A DNA stretch of 64,000 bases from DASSCW01 sp036556695. Its GTDB lineage: Bacteria > Chloroflexota > Limnocylindria > QHBO01. The stretch covers positions 1 through 64,000 of the forward strand of contig DATBIY010000047.1 in the NCBI GenBank assembly GCA_036556695.1, in the 5' to 3' direction. The position numbers and the translations under genes are program-made. Each line of letters begins with the position of its first letter. The first letter of the stretch is position 1. Below the pieces are notes generated by a model, which was not told where the DNA came from, made no database searches, and saw nothing but the letters and a program-made list of their open reading frames with translations. This document shows positions 62,343 through 64,000 of this stretch, one piece after another.

Positions 62343-63242
62343 ATGAAGCTGGGCGCGATCGTGCCGCAGGGCTGGACGGGCGAATTCGATGGCTGGGACG
62401 CGGCGCGCGCCTGGTCGCGGACGGCGTCGGTGGCGCAGCAGGCGGAGCGACTCGGATTCGAGTCGATCTGGGTGTTCGACCATTTCCACACGGTTCCGCA
62501 GCCGACCGACGAGATGACCTTCGAGTCGTTCACCACGCTGAGCGCGCTGGCCGCCATCACCGAGCGCGTGCGGCTGGGTCACGTGGTCATCTGCAACGGC
62601 TTCCGCAACCCGGCGCTCACCGCGAAGATGGCCGCCACCCTGGACACCATCAGCGGCGGGCGCTTCGAGCTGGGCATCGGCGCGGGCTGGAAGCGCGAGG
62701 AGTGGCTGGCCTACGGCTACGAGTTCCCGGAGACGAAGGTGCGGCTGGCCATGCTGCGTGACGGGCTGGAGGTCATCACCCGCATGCTGGCTCCCGGCCG
62801 TGAGCGCGCGACGTACGAGGGCCAGCACGCGTCGGTGCGCGGGGCGATCAACCTGCCGCGCGGCGTGCAGCAGCCGCGCATCCCGATCATGGTTGGCGGC
62901 AACGGGCCCGAGGTCACCTGGCGGCTCGCCGCCCGCTTCGCCGACGAGCTGAACATCGACGGCATGTCACCAGCCGAGCTGCGCGACGCGCTGCCGGTTA
63001 TCCTTGCCCGCTGCGAGGAGATTGACCGCGACCCGGCCAGTCTCTCGGTCAGCGTGCATGCCTGGTGGGGCGACCCGGCATGGTCCGGCTCCGGCGACGC
63101 GCGGATCGCCTACCTGGGCGAGCTCGCCGACCTGGGGATCAGCCGCGTCATCGGCCTGCTGCAGGCCAGCGCGGACAGCGACGAGGCGCTCGCCTCGCTG
63201 GCCGAGGATGCGCGAGCAGCCGGAGTCTCGCTATCGGTCTAG
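62343..63242 (+). CDS. LLM-class flavin-dependent oxidoreductase (F420-dependent type)
   Basis: A 299-residue luciferase-like monooxygenase-fold enzyme of the F420-dependent TIGR03560-like group. Landmarks are KLGAIVPQGWTGEFDGWD, QAERLGFESIWVFDHFHTVPQ, GHVVICNGFRNPALTAKMAATLDTISGGRFELGIGAGW (given here by its parts near 80-115) and PIMVGGNGPEVTWRLAARFADELN. Cofactor F420 versus FMN cannot be settled. ATG 62343 is chosen; ATG 62334, three codons upstream, is also open. It overlaps the lipoprotein start at its stop codon. Confidence 0.85.
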   Translation: MKLGAIVPQGWTGEFDGWDAARAWSRTASVAQQAERLGFESIWVFDHFHTVPQPTDEMTFESFTTLSALAAITERVRLGHVVICNGFRNPALTAKMAATLDTISGGRFELGIGAGWKREEWLAYGYEFPETKVRLAMLRDGLEVITRMLAPGRERATYEGQHASVRGAINLPRGVQQPRIPIMVGGNGPEVTWRLAARFADELNIDGMSPAELRDALPVILARCEEIDRDPASLSVSVHAWWGDPAWSGSGDARIAYLGELADLGISRVIGLLQASADSDEALASLAEDARAAGVSLSV

Positions 63243-63772
63243 CGCTTCGCCTGTCCTGGCTGCTCCTGGGCGCACTGCTCCTCGGCTGCTCCTCGCGGGT
63301 GACAGCCGGCCGCGCGCTCGACATTCCGGGTGCGGGCGTGGTGATCCCGGACGGCTGGAGCGGAGAGGCGACCGCCCCGGACGAGTGGCCGGCGGGCCGG
63401 ACCATCGCGCTCATTGCGAACGGCTCGCTTTCCCCTGCCTGCGAAACGCGAGATGGCGAGAGGAGCTGCAGCGCGCCGGCGACAACCCTTGGCGATGGCG
63501 ACCTGGTGGTGTGGTGGTTGACCACGACCTGTGCCGCCGCCGCCTGCGATCCGTCCAGCGGCCGCCCGCTGCTGGTTGGCGGCCGCGCGGCGGTGGAGAC
63601 AAGCGACGTCCAAGCCTGCGACCCACTGCAGACGACCCGGCAGCGCGCGTTCGTCGTGACGGTCAGCCCGCAGCGCGTCGACGCGCTGGTGGTCTGCGAG
63701 CGCAACCCGGATGCGGCCACGTTGAACCAGCTGGACAACCTGCTGCAGGCCATCGACTGGCGCACGCCGTGA
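63233..63772 (+). CDS. Hypothetical lipoprotein with ATC start
   Basis: A 179-residue lipoprotein: signal GLALRLSWLLLGALLLGCSS with lipobox LLLGC (Cys 18 from the proposed start), then a mature part with six further Cys (ETRDGERSC, TTTCAAAACDPSSGRP, VQACDP, VVCERNPD), so it may hold disulfides. The only in-frame codon that leaves a normal signal peptide is ATC at 63233, with GGAG 7 nt upstream; the frame has no ATG/GTG/TTG at a usable place and the next upstream ones are deep inside the LLM gene. It overlaps the LLM stop. Function unknown. Confidence 0.6.
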   Translation: MGLALRLSWLLLGALLLGCSSRVTAGRALDIPGAGVVIPDGWSGEATAPDEWPAGRTIALIANGSLSPACETRDGERSCSAPATTLGDGDLVVWWLTTTCAAAACDPSSGRPLLVGGRAAVETSDVQACDPLQTTRQRAFVVTVSPQRVDALVVCERNPDAATLNQLDNLLQAIDWRTP

Positions 63773-63798
63773 GCCGGCGGGCGATCGCTCGCCGCCGC

Positions 63799-63804
63799 TA
63801 TACT
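63799..63804 (+). promoter_or_regulatory. -10 box upstream of guaB3
   Basis: TATACT, 29 nt before the ATG at 63834; a conventional -35 was not found. Confidence 0.35.
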
Positions 63805-63833
63805 CCGCCAAAGCCGCAGCTTCCCGGGCGCCG

Positions 63834-64000
63834 ATGATCGAACAGCCCACCCTGGCCATTCCCCTCCCTTCCTCCACTGACCGGCTGCGACGTGCCTACG
63901 GCTTCGACGAGGTGGCCCTCGTCCCCGGCGCGGTGACCGTCGATCCCGGCGAGGTGGAGCTGGCTGTCGAGATCGGTGGCTTCCGGCTCGAGATCCCGTT
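63834..64000 (+). CDS. guaB: GuaB3-family IMP dehydrogenase, N-terminal part (runs off the window)
   Basis: The first 55 residues match the N-terminus of GuaB3-type IMP dehydrogenases: YGFDEVALVPGAVTVDPGEV, then IGGFRLEIPF, where canonical GuaB has no such start. The family oxidises IMP to XMP or acts as its regulator; GuaB3 proteins of Actinobacteria and Chloroflexota are often missing the CBS module. Only 167 bp are visible, so neither the catalytic loop nor CBS domains can be checked. It follows purA, putting both branch points of IMP use together. Confidence 0.82.
   Translation, partial: MIEQPTLAIPLPSSTDRLRRAYGFDEVALVPGAVTVDPGEVELAVEIGGFRLEIP

Overview
The window is a high-GC (about 70 %) bacterial chromosome segment that is gene-dense and dominated by housekeeping and amino-acid catabolism. 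It probably comes from the Chloroflexota (a soil or freshwater Limnocylindria/Ellin6529-like lineage). Supporting traits are an FMN-riboswitch-controlled RibXYZ-type riboflavin importer, a PurA variant with an altered active-site loop, a GuaB3-type IMP dehydrogenase, ThyX instead of ThyA, and a surface protein with TPTPEGSV repeats. SOS boxes are of the CGAAC-N4-GTTC(G/T) type. The placement is an inference; no rRNA or tRNA gene is present to fix it. No CRISPR array, insertion sequence, prophage or tRNA was seen.

Layout. 1-5461 (minus): leucine degradation, namely methylcrotonyl-CoA carboxylase beta, an SseB-like protein, methylglutaconyl-CoA hydratase, carboxylase alpha with an unexpected N-terminal helix-turn-helix, and HMG-CoA lyase. 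5.5-11.2 kb: small conserved proteins, CsaA, ThyX under two perfect inverted DnaA boxes, a membrane protein with a degenerate GGDEF domain, a PIG-L deacetylase and a DUF59 protein. 11.2-27.2 kb: cobalamin adenosyltransferase, three aldehyde dehydrogenases (succinate-semialdehyde, a ketoglutarate-semialdehyde-like enzyme, P5C), fumarase, a frameshifted adenylate-cyclase/AAA/TPR regulator, a LON-domain protein, a LysM-polysaccharide deacetylase, a GabT-like aminotransferase and PyrD. 27.4-33.8 kb: a two-component system with a lipoprotein and a methyltransferase, then tdh-kbl for threonine breakdown. 33.8-39 kb: surface protein, MBL hydrolase, metalloprotease, ArgS. 38.9-47.7 kb: histidine degradation (formiminotransferase, urocanase, histidase) interleaved with a SIS-domain protein, an FMN hydroxyacid oxidase and a ZIP transporter. 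47.7-53.8 kb: PAP2, DedA, FMN riboswitch with riboflavin ABC importer, FolD and cyclodeaminase. 53.8-57.3 kb: an SOS block (lexA, AlkZ-like glycosylase, dinB, small SOS-controlled gene). 57.3-64 kb: rplI, dnaB, a zinc-ribbon protein, purA, an LLM oxidoreductase, a lipoprotein and the start of guaB3.

Two themes cut across the genes. First, most operon-leading genes have a TANNNT-like -10 box only 6-8 nt before the start codon, which predicts leaderless mRNAs. Second, three genes preceded by a good Shine-Dalgarno have no ATG/GTG/TTG where the protein should begin, only ATC or ACG. Histidine, leucine, threonine, GABA and proline/glutamate catabolism feed acetyl-CoA, glutamate, succinate and one-carbon tetrahydrofolate. 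The formimino-THF enzymes and a FolD lacking its cyclohydrolase lysine suggest a specialised one-carbon route.
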